A model generated the notes under the pieces. The model made no database searches, was not told the DNA's origin, and saw only the letters and a program-made list of their open reading frames with translations. Shown here piece by piece: positions 1 to 7,716 of a DNA stretch of 64,000 nucleotides. Every line of letters begins with the position of its first letter. The stretch's first letter is position 1. Source of the DNA: Niveispirillum sp. SYP-B3756 (GTDB taxonomy: Bacteria > Pseudomonadota > Alphaproteobacteria > Azospirillales > Azospirillaceae); the NCBI RefSeq assembly GCF_009495745.1, contig NZ_WIDQ01000007.1, positions 1 through 64,000 of the forward strand, read 5' to 3'. Both the position numbers and the translations under genes were made by a program.

Positions 1-64
1 ACAAAATCCGCAGCGCATCTCGCTTGAATTCCGCCGTGATCTTGACCTGCTTTACTCGAACCAT
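1..64 (-). CDS. IS3/IS911-type transposase OrfA, N-terminal fragment cut by the window edge
   Basis: The reverse strand from position 64 reads ATG and then MVRVKQVKITAEFKRDALRI, the usual start of a small helix-turn-helix transposase subunit (Tnp_1 / IS3-IS911 OrfA family), which binds IS ends. Only 21 codons are visible because the gene runs off the left edge, so it cannot be judged whether the IS is intact. It sits just outside the integrase gene and fits an island that has collected insertion sequences. The family call rests on a short stretch and is moderate. Confidence 0.55.
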   Translation of the reverse strand, partial: MVRVKQVKITAEFKRDALRIL

Positions 65-162
65 CAAAACCTCCATCAAACCCAAATTTTAGGATGATGG
101 CTCTCCACTTTGCCAGGGCAAGTCCAGCTATGAAGGACGAAAGGGCAGGGGGTGCCCTACCT

Positions 163-1395
163 CTACGGTGCTGATTTCGCGCTTGCCCAGGATCCCAAGG
201 GCTGGACCGTGTATTTGTGATTGCGCCGCCGCTTTGTACTGATCGTCGCCTGCTTGGCAATGAAGTCTGAGACCTTCTCCATGGCATTCTTGACCGGATC
301 GGCCGCCAGATGGGCGTAACGGGCCGTGGTCTGCACTTGGGTATGTCCGAGCAGCTTGCCGATCATCGGCAGTCCTTCTCCCAGGAACAGGGCGCCGCTG
401 GCGAACGAGTGCCGCAGATCATGGATGCGGACATCATCCAGCCCGGCCTTCTTGCGGATGCGGCGCCAGGGCGGCTGCAAGTCGGTCAGCCGGGCACCTT
501 CCTTCGTGCCGGTGATGACCCAGGGATTATCCTGCAGCCGGGGGATGGACCGCAGGACGGCGGCTACCACTTCCCCGAAATGTACGATTTTGGTACCTGT
601 CTTGGAATCCGGCAGCCGCAACGCCCGCGCCTGCCAATCCACGTAGGACCATTTCAAGGTCATGACCTCGCCCAGGCGGCAGCCCGTCAGCATCAGCAAC
701 CGGACGGCGGCCACCACGGCTGGAGGCTCCGAACCATCCGCCTCGACCTCGGCCAATGTCCGGCCCAGGGAGGCGTATTCGTCGGCGCCCAGAAACCGTT
801 CGCGCTTCTCCTCACTATACTTCTTCACATGCAGGCAGGGATTGCTGCCGTCCGGTCGCAGCCCCCAGACTTCGGCCAGATTGAACATCTTGGACAACAC
901 GCCCAGAGTCCGGTTGGCCTGGTAGGGAATGTGCTGCAGGGATTGGTGCATTTCGGCGATGTCTCGGCGCTCGATATCGAGGACCTTGCGGGTACCGATC
1001 TCGGGATTGATGAACAACTCGACGGAGCGCTTGTATTCATACTGGGTGGAGGGCTTGCAGCGGACGGCGACATGTTCCTTGAGGAAACGCTCGCCGAGCC
1101 CTTTGACCGTAGGCGATTTGCGGGCCACGTCCAGTTCCTTGACCGGGTCGTTGCCAGCCTTCGCCTGTGAGATGATCTCGTGCGCCTTGATCCGGGCTTT
1201 CTCGGCGGTGATGGGGCCATGCGTGCCGATCGTCACCTTCCGCAGCCGGCCCTTGACCCGCGTCATGGCGACATAAACCTTGCGACCCGATGGCCAGACC
1301 CGCACGCCGAAGCCGCGAAGTTCGTCATCCCAATGGACGGTTTCGACGGCTTCCGGCTTCAACTGTTCGACCACGCGCTTGGTCAGTTTCGCCAC
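163..1395 (-). CDS. Tyrosine recombinase / phage-type integrase (DUF4102 + integrase domain)
   Basis: Site-specific tyrosine recombinase expected to integrate and excise a genomic island. The N-terminus is the DUF4102 arm-binding type, followed by a SAM-like core-binding region and the catalytic domain. Counted from the GTG at 1395 (410 aa), the catalytic residues are Arg240 (TGCRLGEV), His325-Asp-Leu-Arg328, His351 (LGHTQ) and nucleophile Tyr360 (ARYAHL), so all are present. I chose GTG 1395 because GGAGG lies 8-9 bases upstream and the protein then begins AKLTKR as in its relatives; an upstream ATG at 1431 stays open. The gene starts about 200 bases from a tRNA-fMet 3' fragment, its probable attachment site. 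Confidence 0.88.
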   Translation of the reverse strand: MAKLTKRVVEQLKPEAVETVHWDDELRGFGVRVWPSGRKVYVAMTRVKGRLRKVTIGTHGPITAEKARIKAHEIISQAKAGNDPVKELDVARKSPTVKGLGERFLKEHVAVRCKPSTQYEYKRSVELFINPEIGTRKVLDIERRDIAEMHQSLQHIPYQANRTLGVLSKMFNLAEVWGLRPDGSNPCLHVKKYSEEKRERFLGADEYASLGRTLAEVEADGSEPPAVVAAVRLLMLTGCRLGEVMTLKWSYVDWQARALRLPDSKTGTKIVHFGEVVAAVLRSIPRLQDNPWVITGTKEGARLTDLQPPWRRIRKKAGLDDVRIHDLRHSFASGALFLGEGLPMIGKLLGHTQVQTTARYAHLAADPVKNAMEKVSDFIAKQATISTKRRRNHKYTVQPLGSWASAKSAP

Positions 1396-1444
1396 AATCA
1401 GCCTCCGTTCCTGCCAAAAAACTGTGGTCATGCCACCGGTCCGC

Positions 1445-1486
1445 AGGTAACATATAGGTAACAGGAGAGAGTGAAATTAGGGTAAC
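1445..1486. promoter_or_regulatory. Three GGTAAC repeats upstream of the integrase (possible arm-type or promoter sites)
   Basis: GGTAAC occurs three times in direct orientation at 1446-1451, 1457-1462 and 1481-1486, the first two as AGGTAAC spaced 11 bases. They lie between the integrase start and the att site, where recombinases and excisionases have arm-type binding sites. Function is inference from position only. Confidence 0.35.
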
Positions 1487-1594
1487 TGAAGCGTATTTGA
1501 GAGGCAATGGCTCATTTGGATTAGTATTTATAAACAGTATGTTATGGGTAATGGGCTGGTACCGCCGTATTTGATCGTATGAATACTTTTCAAA

Positions 1595-1639
1595 CTCATA
1601 ACCTGAAGGTCACAGGTTCAAATCCTGTCCCCGCATCCA
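1595..1639 (+). repeat. tRNA-fMet 3'-half duplicate: probable attachment site (att) of an island
   Basis: From 1595 the sequence reads as the 3' part of an initiator tRNA: anticodon loop with CAT (1597-1599), the 3' strand of the anticodon stem, variable loop, a perfect 5-bp T arm (ACAGG/CCTGT around TTCAAAT) and acceptor strand CCCCGCA. The final bases TCCA replace the normal ACCA. The 5' side of the anticodon stem is absent, because the bases before it (TTTCAAA) cannot pair, so this is not a working tRNA gene. Such a fragment beside an integrase is the classical displaced tRNA end left by island integration. It implies an intact tRNA-fMet gene at the other end, left of this window. Confidence 0.75.
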
Positions 1640-1879
1640 ATGCTTAAGCCGTTGATCCTCAAAAGGGATCAGCGGCTTTTTGCTGTCTGCGCCAAATGAC
1701 CTGCTCCCCAAAACGTCACCGGCCATCCCCTCGATCGCCTGCTTGCGCCAAGCGCTGATCATCGTCTGGCGCACACCGTACTGCGACACAAGCTGCGCCA
1801 TCGTCAACTCGCCCCGGATCGCATCAAGTACCACCTTCGCCTTGAAATCAGCCGAATATCGCTTCCTCTGTCCCGTCAT
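1610..1879 (-). pseudogene. Truncated IS3-family transposase OrfA
   Basis: The frame begins MTGQRKRYSADFKAKVVLDA and continues with the helix-turn-helix typical of IS3-family OrfA (QTMISAWRKQAIEGMAG). After about 54 residues, at the IS-end sequence near 1726, similarity stops and the frame continues with unrelated residues through the tRNA fragment to 1610. There is no OrfB/DDE partner, so this is a remnant. The IS outer end probably lies near 1944, upstream of the start, where the reverse strand reads GAGCGGACAGTTTGCTAAG, a motif I associate with such IS ends from memory. Confidence 0.6.
1697..1726 (+). repeat. 30-bp IS-end sequence, copy 1
   Basis: Begins TGACCTGCTCCCC and matches 7606-7635 in 28 of 30 bases. 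The same TGACCTGCTCCC forms the inverted ends of the small element at 7606-7712, so this is an IS terminus fused to the broken transposase. Confidence 0.65.
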
Positions 1880-2253
1880 GTCGGTCGTCCTTCAATAAGG
1901 CCGAACCAGGCTTAGCAAACTGTCCGCTCACGGGGGACCAGCTCTTTCCATCCGATTCTTGAATCACGCTCTCGCCTCCGATGGAAGACCAAATCTCAAC
2001 AGGCCCTAAAATAACGGTAATTAATTGTTATAAAACACAAATATCTAAAAATAACAGCGACCGGCTACAAATCCGGGTCAGTTCAGATCTCCCGGTTTCG
2101 TAACATTCTGTAACTTGCTTCCTACGTCATGTAGCCCGCCTTCAACCGTTATCAACTTGCCGCGACTATAGTTTCGTTCCCTCCTTTCGTCCTCGCAGCG
2201 ACCTGCCCTTGGTCGCCACCATGCTTGAAAACAAAAGCAGATGAGGACTGTCC
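1880..2253. other. Intergenic region: IS margin and AT-rich leader of the DUF1800 gene
   Basis: No gene is visible. The first ~65 bases belong to the IS margin. From about 2005 the sequence is AT-rich, a likely promoter zone, but I see no confident -35/-10 pair. GAGGA at about 2242 precedes the ATG at 2254 and is a plausible ribosome-binding site. Confidence 0.4.
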
Positions 2254-4119
2254 ATGAGCCACATCCATATCCCACGGTCGGGGCTCACCGCTTTTACCCT
2301 GGCACTCTTGCTGACCTACGCACCGTTGCTTCATGCAGCGACCGTAGATGAGGCTGAGCCGACAAATGCGGCAGAAGTCAAAGTCGCCGGCGTCGGTCTG
2401 GTTTCGTTGACGGCGCCCCCACAGGCACAGCAGAGCCGATCCGAAACCTTGACTTTACCTTATGCGGAAGCCGGGCTGGATCAACGCGAAGCGGCTAGGG
2501 TGCTCCTCAACCGCTTCACATTTGGCGCCCGTCCCGGCGACATTGATCGGGTCGTCGCCATGGGGCTGGGGCGCTGGTTCGAACAGCAACTTGCCCAGGC
2601 TGCTGAGGAGAATACACTCGATATCAAGCTCGCCGCCTTTCCGGCATTGTCCATGACGCACCAGCAGCTTTTCTCGAAATTTCCCAGCTTCTCGCAAAGT
2701 ACCGCCCATGCCCGGCGCTTCTATGACCTTGTGCCGCCCGCCGATGCGATGGTCGATGGGGAATGGGCCAACCGCAAGCTGGTGCGTTTTCGTCAAAGCC
2801 AGGGATATCTGAATCAGGAAAAAGAGCTGTATCAGGAACTTGCGGGCCAAAAAATCGTCCGCGCCACCTTCAGCGAAAATCAGCTACAGGAAGTTCTGAC
2901 TGATTTTTGGCAGAATCACTTCTACACCAGCAGCAGCAATTTCCGGTCACGGCCCTGGGTTTTGTTTTACGAAACGGAAGCAATCCGTCCCAATGTGTTA
3001 GGAAGATTCCGCGCTCTTCTGGGGGCGGCCGCCAAACACCCAGCGATGATCGAAGCTTTTCGGGGCGATGCCCAGAAGCAAACTGTGCCCGAGGCTGACA
3101 CAGCCATGGGAAGAGCGCTGACGAAACTCCAGGCAAACGGCGACATCAAGCGCATTGCTGCGGTACGCCAGGAGCTGCAGGATATTGCCAATGAGGAAGA
3201 TCTGATTCTGCCACGGCGCTTCTGGCCCGAGAGCGGCCCCAATCTTGAATTCTCCCGCATCATCATGCAGCAAACATTGGGTAGCGACAGGGCATATACG
3301 CCCAATGACCTGCAGGACGCGGCGCGTGTGCTAACCGGCTGGTCCAGCCTGCCCTACGGCGCGTCCGACGACTGGTTCAAAAGTGGTTTCGCCGAGGCGG
3401 CGGCGGGCGGTTTCGTAAGGCAGGGCAGCTTCCTATTCCGGGCTGATCACCATGATGCCACGAGCAAGCGCGTGCTGGGCCGGGTGTTCCCTGCGGGAGG
3501 TGGTTTGGAAGAAGGCGAGAAACTTCTCGACCTACTGGCCGCCAATCCCGCGACAGCGCGGCACATAGCGCAAAAGCTGGCAGAGCATTTCGTTGGCGAT
3601 CAGCCCAGTGAGGCATTGACCACCACGTTGGCACGGCGTTTTGAACGTAGCCAGGGCGACCTGCGTGCAGTCTTGCGCACATTGGTTCAATCGCCCGAGT
3701 TCTGGAAGCAAGCCGCAACCCGGCCCAAAATAAAGACGCCGCTGCAATATGTCGTCAGTGCATTACGCGCAACGCAAGCCGATGTGCGCGCAACAGATAC
3801 TCTCGTAAAGTCCATTGGTGATATGGGGCAACCGCTCTACGCCTATCTGGACTCCCATGGTTTGCCTGAAACACACCAGTGGATCAATCCGGCCACCTTA
3901 TCGGCACGCATCAGATTTGCGAAAGACCTGTCTGGCGGTCAACTCGATGGGGTCGTCATCACCCCGTCCGCTGAGGTCCGCCTGGCTTCCCTGACAACCG
4001 AACTGCTGCACCATCAAGATGCGCACCACGCGGTGGATATGCTGGAACGGGAAGGCACTGCCAGCCCAACCCACATTTTGGCCACACTGCTCGCCAGTCC
4101 GCTGTTTCAGCTTCGATAA
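2254..4119 (+). CDS. DUF1800 family exported protein
   Basis: A 621-residue protein with an N-terminal signal peptide (hydrophobic segment about residues 10-28, cleavage near HAA) and a DUF1800 body. Visible family features are the early ARVLLNRFTFGARPGD segment, the LTDFWQNHF region, LQDAARVLTGWS and the C-terminal FRSPEFW-like VQSPEFW. The biochemical role of DUF1800 is unknown to me, but it is very often encoded next to a DUF1501 protein, as here (47-base gap). An exported protein working with its neighbour is the natural inference. Base composition and codon use are more AT-rich than downstream genes, and the module is flanked by IS ends, suggesting transfer. Confidence 0.85.
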   Translation: MSHIHIPRSGLTAFTLALLLTYAPLLHAATVDEAEPTNAAEVKVAGVGLVSLTAPPQAQQSRSETLTLPYAEAGLDQREAARVLLNRFTFGARPGDIDRVVAMGLGRWFEQQLAQAAEENTLDIKLAAFPALSMTHQQLFSKFPSFSQSTAHARRFYDLVPPADAMVDGEWANRKLVRFRQSQGYLNQEKELYQELAGQKIVRATFSENQLQEVLTDFWQNHFYTSSSNFRSRPWVLFYETEAIRPNVLGRFRALLGAAAKHPAMIEAFRGDAQKQTVPEADTAMGRALTKLQANGDIKRIAAVRQELQDIANEEDLILPRRFWPESGPNLEFSRIIMQQTLGSDRAYTPNDLQDAARVLTGWSSLPYGASDDWFKSGFAEAAAGGFVRQGSFLFRADHHDATSKRVLGRVFPAGGGLEEGEKLLDLLAANPATARHIAQKLAEHFVGDQPSEALTTTLARRFERSQGDLRAVLRTLVQSPEFWKQAATRPKIKTPLQYVVSALRATQADVRATDTLVKSIGDMGQPLYAYLDSHGLPETHQWINPATLSARIRFAKDLSGGQLDGVVITPSAEVRLASLTTELLHHQDAHHAVDMLEREGTASPTHILATLLASPLFQLR

Positions 4120-4166
4120 AAGAGCGAACGTCCAATCCGCCATCATCTTTTGGGGAGATAGAAATT

Positions 4167-5453
4167 ATGGTCACACGACGCCTCTTTATACAGTCCGGCG
4201 GCCTGGCCGCCTTTGCGGCCGGTGCAATGGCGCCGATGTTTTTCGGCAATGCGGCATTAGCGGCGATGGGGAGCAATGCACGCAAAAAAGTACTGGTGGT
4301 TGTCTATCAGCGCTTTGGCATGGACGGCCTCCTCGCTGTATCTCCCTATACCAGCGAATCCCTGGCCCGGCTCAGGCCACACATGACGTTGCCTGCCCCC
4401 GGATCCGGCAAAGAAAATGCGCTTCTGGACCTGGATGGCCAATATGGTCTTCACCCTGCCTTAAGCGCGCTCGCACCCCTTTATCGGGACGGGAGCCTGG
4501 CGATCATTCACGCTGCCGGTTCGCCTCACAACAGCCGTTCACATGCCGACGCGGCGCAGTGGTGGGAGTCGGGCACGCCTGGCAATAAGGCTACGGCCGA
4601 TGGCTGGTTGAACCGCGCGCTTGCAGCGGCTCCGGATGGTGAGGGCCGATTGCTGCGCGCGGCTTCCCTCACGCCCGAGCAACCCCGCATTTTGTATGGC
4701 GCTCAGCCCGTTACATCCATTACCGATCTGGACCAACTGGCCCTCGGCCTGAGGCCGCCCGCGGGGAATTCAGCATCGATGAGCGCGGTGGAGCGGCTTT
4801 ACGCCGAGAGTGACAACGCCGCACTGCGCACAGCGGGAAAGCTGAGCTTTGAGGCGGCGCGTGTCCTCGCTGTCGCCAAAAACACCGCCAGCAGCGCCGC
4901 CAACTATCCAGAAAACTCGACCTTCGCAAGCGGGATGCGCAACATCGCACAGCTCATCAAGGCCGATATCGGGCTGCAGGTGGCTTTTGCCGAGTCAAGA
5001 TCAGGCGCCAATGCGATGGGATCGTGGGACACGCATTCCAAGGCACTCGACGCCGCCGGAAAATTCTCGTTCCCGCCGGTCGCCCGTGATTTTGCCAACA
5101 CCGTTGCGGCCTTCTGGGACGATCTCGGTCGACATCGTGACGATGTTGTGTTGGTCACCCATACCGATTTCGGGCGCAACGTCGTGGGTAACGACGGAGC
5201 AGGGGCAGACCATGGTCGCGCGACCGCAATATTCGCGCTTGGCCAGAACATCAAAGGCGGAAAAATTTACGGAGAACTACCCGAGCGGTTCGAGCGCGAT
5301 GCGCTGGAAGACCAAATCGATCTTCCGGTCACAACCGATTACCGCGCTGTCCTGACCGAACTGGCCGGTACCCAACTTGATATCAAGCCTGATCGGGATT
5401 CAACCTTATTCCCGGGCTGGAATGGCACACGCATGTCGCTGACGCGCGCCTGA
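4167..5453 (+). CDS. DUF1501 family protein with Tat signal
   Basis: A 428-residue protein starting MVTRRLFIQSGGLAAF: a twin-arginine signal followed by a hydrophobic stretch, so probably exported folded to the periplasm with a cofactor or metal. DUF1501 proteins resemble the alkaline phosphatase/sulfatase fold. Candidate ligand residues are in the HAAGSPHNSRSH and TDFGRNVVGNDG...ADHG segments. GGGGAGA about 10 bases upstream of the ATG is a good ribosome-binding site. It follows the DUF1800 gene in the same direction and precedes a TonB receptor, so the three probably form one transcription unit. The substrate is unknown. Confidence 0.85.
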   Translation: MVTRRLFIQSGGLAAFAAGAMAPMFFGNAALAAMGSNARKKVLVVVYQRFGMDGLLAVSPYTSESLARLRPHMTLPAPGSGKENALLDLDGQYGLHPALSALAPLYRDGSLAIIHAAGSPHNSRSHADAAQWWESGTPGNKATADGWLNRALAAAPDGEGRLLRAASLTPEQPRILYGAQPVTSITDLDQLALGLRPPAGNSASMSAVERLYAESDNAALRTAGKLSFEAARVLAVAKNTASSAANYPENSTFASGMRNIAQLIKADIGLQVAFAESRSGANAMGSWDTHSKALDAAGKFSFPPVARDFANTVAAFWDDLGRHRDDVVLVTHTDFGRNVVGNDGAGADHGRATAIFALGQNIKGGKIYGELPERFERDALEDQIDLPVTTDYRAVLTELAGTQLDIKPDRDSTLFPGWNGTRMSLTRA

Positions 5454-5555
5454 GCCCGATCCCGGCGGCGCAGCCGGGCCCCCTTCCTTTTCCGGCTCTC
5501 TGTCCAGCAATGGACAGAGTTGCCGCATGTCCATCTTTTGATCCTGGATATTAAA

Positions 5556-7583
5556 ATGAATCTAAAAGCGACATTGGCCTTGCCCATGAGCATCGCGTGT
5601 TTCATGACAGCCCATGCAGCGGAAAACGTCGAACCTTTGCAGATGGCTGCTGGCGACGTGCAACAGACCGCGAGCGCCGATGCGATCATTGTCAGCGCCA
5701 CAAAAGTACGAACCCAGCTAAAGAAAATGACGCAGCCGACCACGGTGGTCGATGCGGGCGAGATAGAGGCCAAGGCCCATATCGACCTCACGGAAGTCCT
5801 GCGGGCACAGCCTAGTATCGAATTTAAGAAAGCCGGTGGTCCCGGACAATTTAATTATCTTCGGCTGCGCGGATTCTCGAACAGTATTCTGTTCGTGCTG
5901 GACGGTGTGGTGATGAATGACGGAAACTCTGGCGGAATTGGCAATCTGATCGGCCAGATCGACCCATCGATGATTGGCAGTCTGGAGGTTCTGCGAGGTC
6001 CACACGCTACCGTGTATGGTGCCGATACCACAGCGGGCGTCATCTCGCTTACGACCAAGGGCGGAGAGTCTCCCGAATCTGCCGTTGCCGTGGAAGGTGG
6101 ATCATTAAAATGGAAGAAAATCCGCGCCAATTATCGTAACAATTTCGATGTGGGCGACGGAACTCTCAATTTCGCTCTTAATGGATCAATTACAGATAGT
6201 GGCGGCGTTCACCAGTTCGAATATTTTAAAGATAAGTCATTTAGTGGAAAAATATCTTATGTGAAGGAAGCTTTCGAGATTGGCTCCAGCGTTTACCGGA
6301 CGGACAACCGTTTCCAATATGCGGAACTGAAAGAAGCCTATTGTTGCCAGACGCCGGAGACCTACTGGTCGTTTCAGGTTCCCGATCCCAATCAGAATAG
6401 TCAGTCAGAATTTCTTGTCGGAACGATCTGGGCAAAACACAAGATCAGCGACCGTTGGAGCCAGAAACTTCAGCTCTCCGGAATGAAGCGCGATTACGAC
6501 ACGACTGATCTGGATGACGGTCTGTTGGCATATCAGCCGGCGCCGCTGAAAAATTTCGTCTATAACGGCGTTACCTACGCCAAGGGAGCGCCAATTCCTA
6601 TTTTTGACCGCGGTTACGTTTCCTATACGACGGGCAAGAACAAGCAGGCTGACTATAATCTCGTTTACAGCGAGAATGACCTGACAGCGCTGTTTGGGGC
6701 GACATATTTGCAGCAGAAATTTTTGGGGCGCAACGCCACTGCCATAACCAGCGATACGAAGCAAAGCGTGAAATCCGTGTACGGACAACTTCAGTTCGAT
6801 GTAATGAATGGAAAAATGCACCCTAATGCCGGGGTGAGGCTTGACGATTACAGTGTCTGGGGGCGTGAGATTACCTATAGTGTAGGGTCGGCCTTTGATA
6901 TTGCCTCTTCTACCTCGGTATATGCGAATTACGGCACCAGCTTCACCCAGCCGACATTGTCGCAACTGTTCAACCCAACCTACGGGAATGGCAACCTCAC
7001 GCCAGCAAACGGCAAAACCGTCGAGGGTGGCATACGCCATAAGTTGTTTGGCGGCACCGCGAGTATAGACCTCGCCGTCTATCATTCCATGATTCACAAC
7101 ATCATCATGTTCGATTCCAGTATCGTTAATCCCCGTGTCGCGGGGACGGGACGCGGCTTGTACGTCAATCGTGACGCTGCAATGTCCCAGGGCGTTGAGT
7201 TGGCTGCGCGCTATCAGATTTTGCCAAATGTTTCCGGAAATATAACCTATAGTTACACTGATGCAAAAACAAAGGCAGCATCCGGCGCGTGGAACCGCAT
7301 GTTTCAGGTTGCCTATCACAAGATTAATTTTGGGCTCAATTATGCATCGGATCGTGTCGATTTGGGAACGAACCTTTATTATGTCGGCCCACGGCTGCGT
7401 TGGGCAGGCGATATCAGTACGGATAGTTACTGGCGCCTGGATTTATCCGGACGATATCGTGTCACGGATTGGCTAAGCGTCTATGGCCGCGTCCAGAACG
7501 CGCTCGATGCGAACATCATTGAAGAAGTGGGCTATAAGCAGCCTGGGCTCTACGCCATCTCCGGTATTGAGGTAAAATTCTAA
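5556..7583 (+). CDS. TonB-dependent outer-membrane receptor
   Basis: About 675 residues: signal peptide (MNLKATLALPMSIACFMTAHA), a plug domain (IIVSATKVRTQLKKM through SLEVLRGPHATVYGADTTAGVI) and a 22-strand barrel ending in aromatic EVKF. Such receptors import scarce ligands with TonB energy; the plug is of the BtuB/siderophore type, but the ligand cannot be read from sequence. I prefer ATG 5556 over TTG 5520 because it gives a clean signal peptide. An adjacent Cys-Cys pair (YCCQTPE, about residue 262) is unusual and probably lies in an extracellular loop. It is the last gene of the DUF1800-DUF1501 module. Confidence 0.88.
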   Translation: MNLKATLALPMSIACFMTAHAAENVEPLQMAAGDVQQTASADAIIVSATKVRTQLKKMTQPTTVVDAGEIEAKAHIDLTEVLRAQPSIEFKKAGGPGQFNYLRLRGFSNSILFVLDGVVMNDGNSGGIGNLIGQIDPSMIGSLEVLRGPHATVYGADTTAGVISLTTKGGESPESAVAVEGGSLKWKKIRANYRNNFDVGDGTLNFALNGSITDSGGVHQFEYFKDKSFSGKISYVKEAFEIGSSVYRTDNRFQYAELKEAYCCQTPETYWSFQVPDPNQNSQSEFLVGTIWAKHKISDRWSQKLQLSGMKRDYDTTDLDDGLLAYQPAPLKNFVYNGVTYAKGAPIPIFDRGYVSYTTGKNKQADYNLVYSENDLTALFGATYLQQKFLGRNATAITSDTKQSVKSVYGQLQFDVMNGKMHPNAGVRLDDYSVWGREITYSVGSAFDIASSTSVYANYGTSFTQPTLSQLFNPTYGNGNLTPANGKTVEGGIRHKLFGGTASIDLAVYHSMIHNIIMFDSSIVNPRVAGTGRGLYVNRDAAMSQGVELAARYQILPNVSGNITYSYTDAKTKAASGAWNRMFQVAYHKINFGLNYASDRVDLGTNLYYVGPRLRWAGDISTDSYWRLDLSGRYRVTDWLSVYGRVQNALDANIIEEVGYKQPGLYAISGIEVKF

Positions 7584-7605
7584 CCCGCCCTATTCACGGG
7601 CAATG

Positions 7606-7712
7606 TGACCTGCTCCCCAAAACGTCATCGGTCATAAGCAGAGCCCTCAAATAGCCCTCCTCGGTCAGGAGAATTTTACTTTGCACCGGACCCATTTCCA
7701 GGGAGCAGGTCA
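7606..7712. mobile_element. 107-bp MITE-like IS derivative
   Basis: Left end TGACCTGCTCCC (7606-7617) and right end GGGAGCAGGTCA (7701-7712) are perfect inverted repeats; pairing extends two bases outward to 14 bp. The interior has no gene. The first 30 bases match 1697-1726, so the element is a deletion derivative of the same IS. Flanks CAATG / CAATT give at best an imperfect target duplication. Confidence 0.65.
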
Positions 7713-7716
7713 CAAT

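Noticed and set aside
1595..1639. Functional tRNA-Met gene
   Set aside because: The 5' half (acceptor, D arm and 5' side of the anticodon stem) is missing and the 3' end reads TCCA.
1610..1879. Intact transposase gene
   Set aside because: Similarity to OrfA ends at the IS-end sequence, the rest of the frame reads through the tRNA fragment, and no OrfB is present.
5520..5555. Upstream TTG start for the first TonB receptor
   Set aside because: It would place charged and polar residues before the signal peptide and has no ribosome-binding site; ATG 5556 gives a clean signal.
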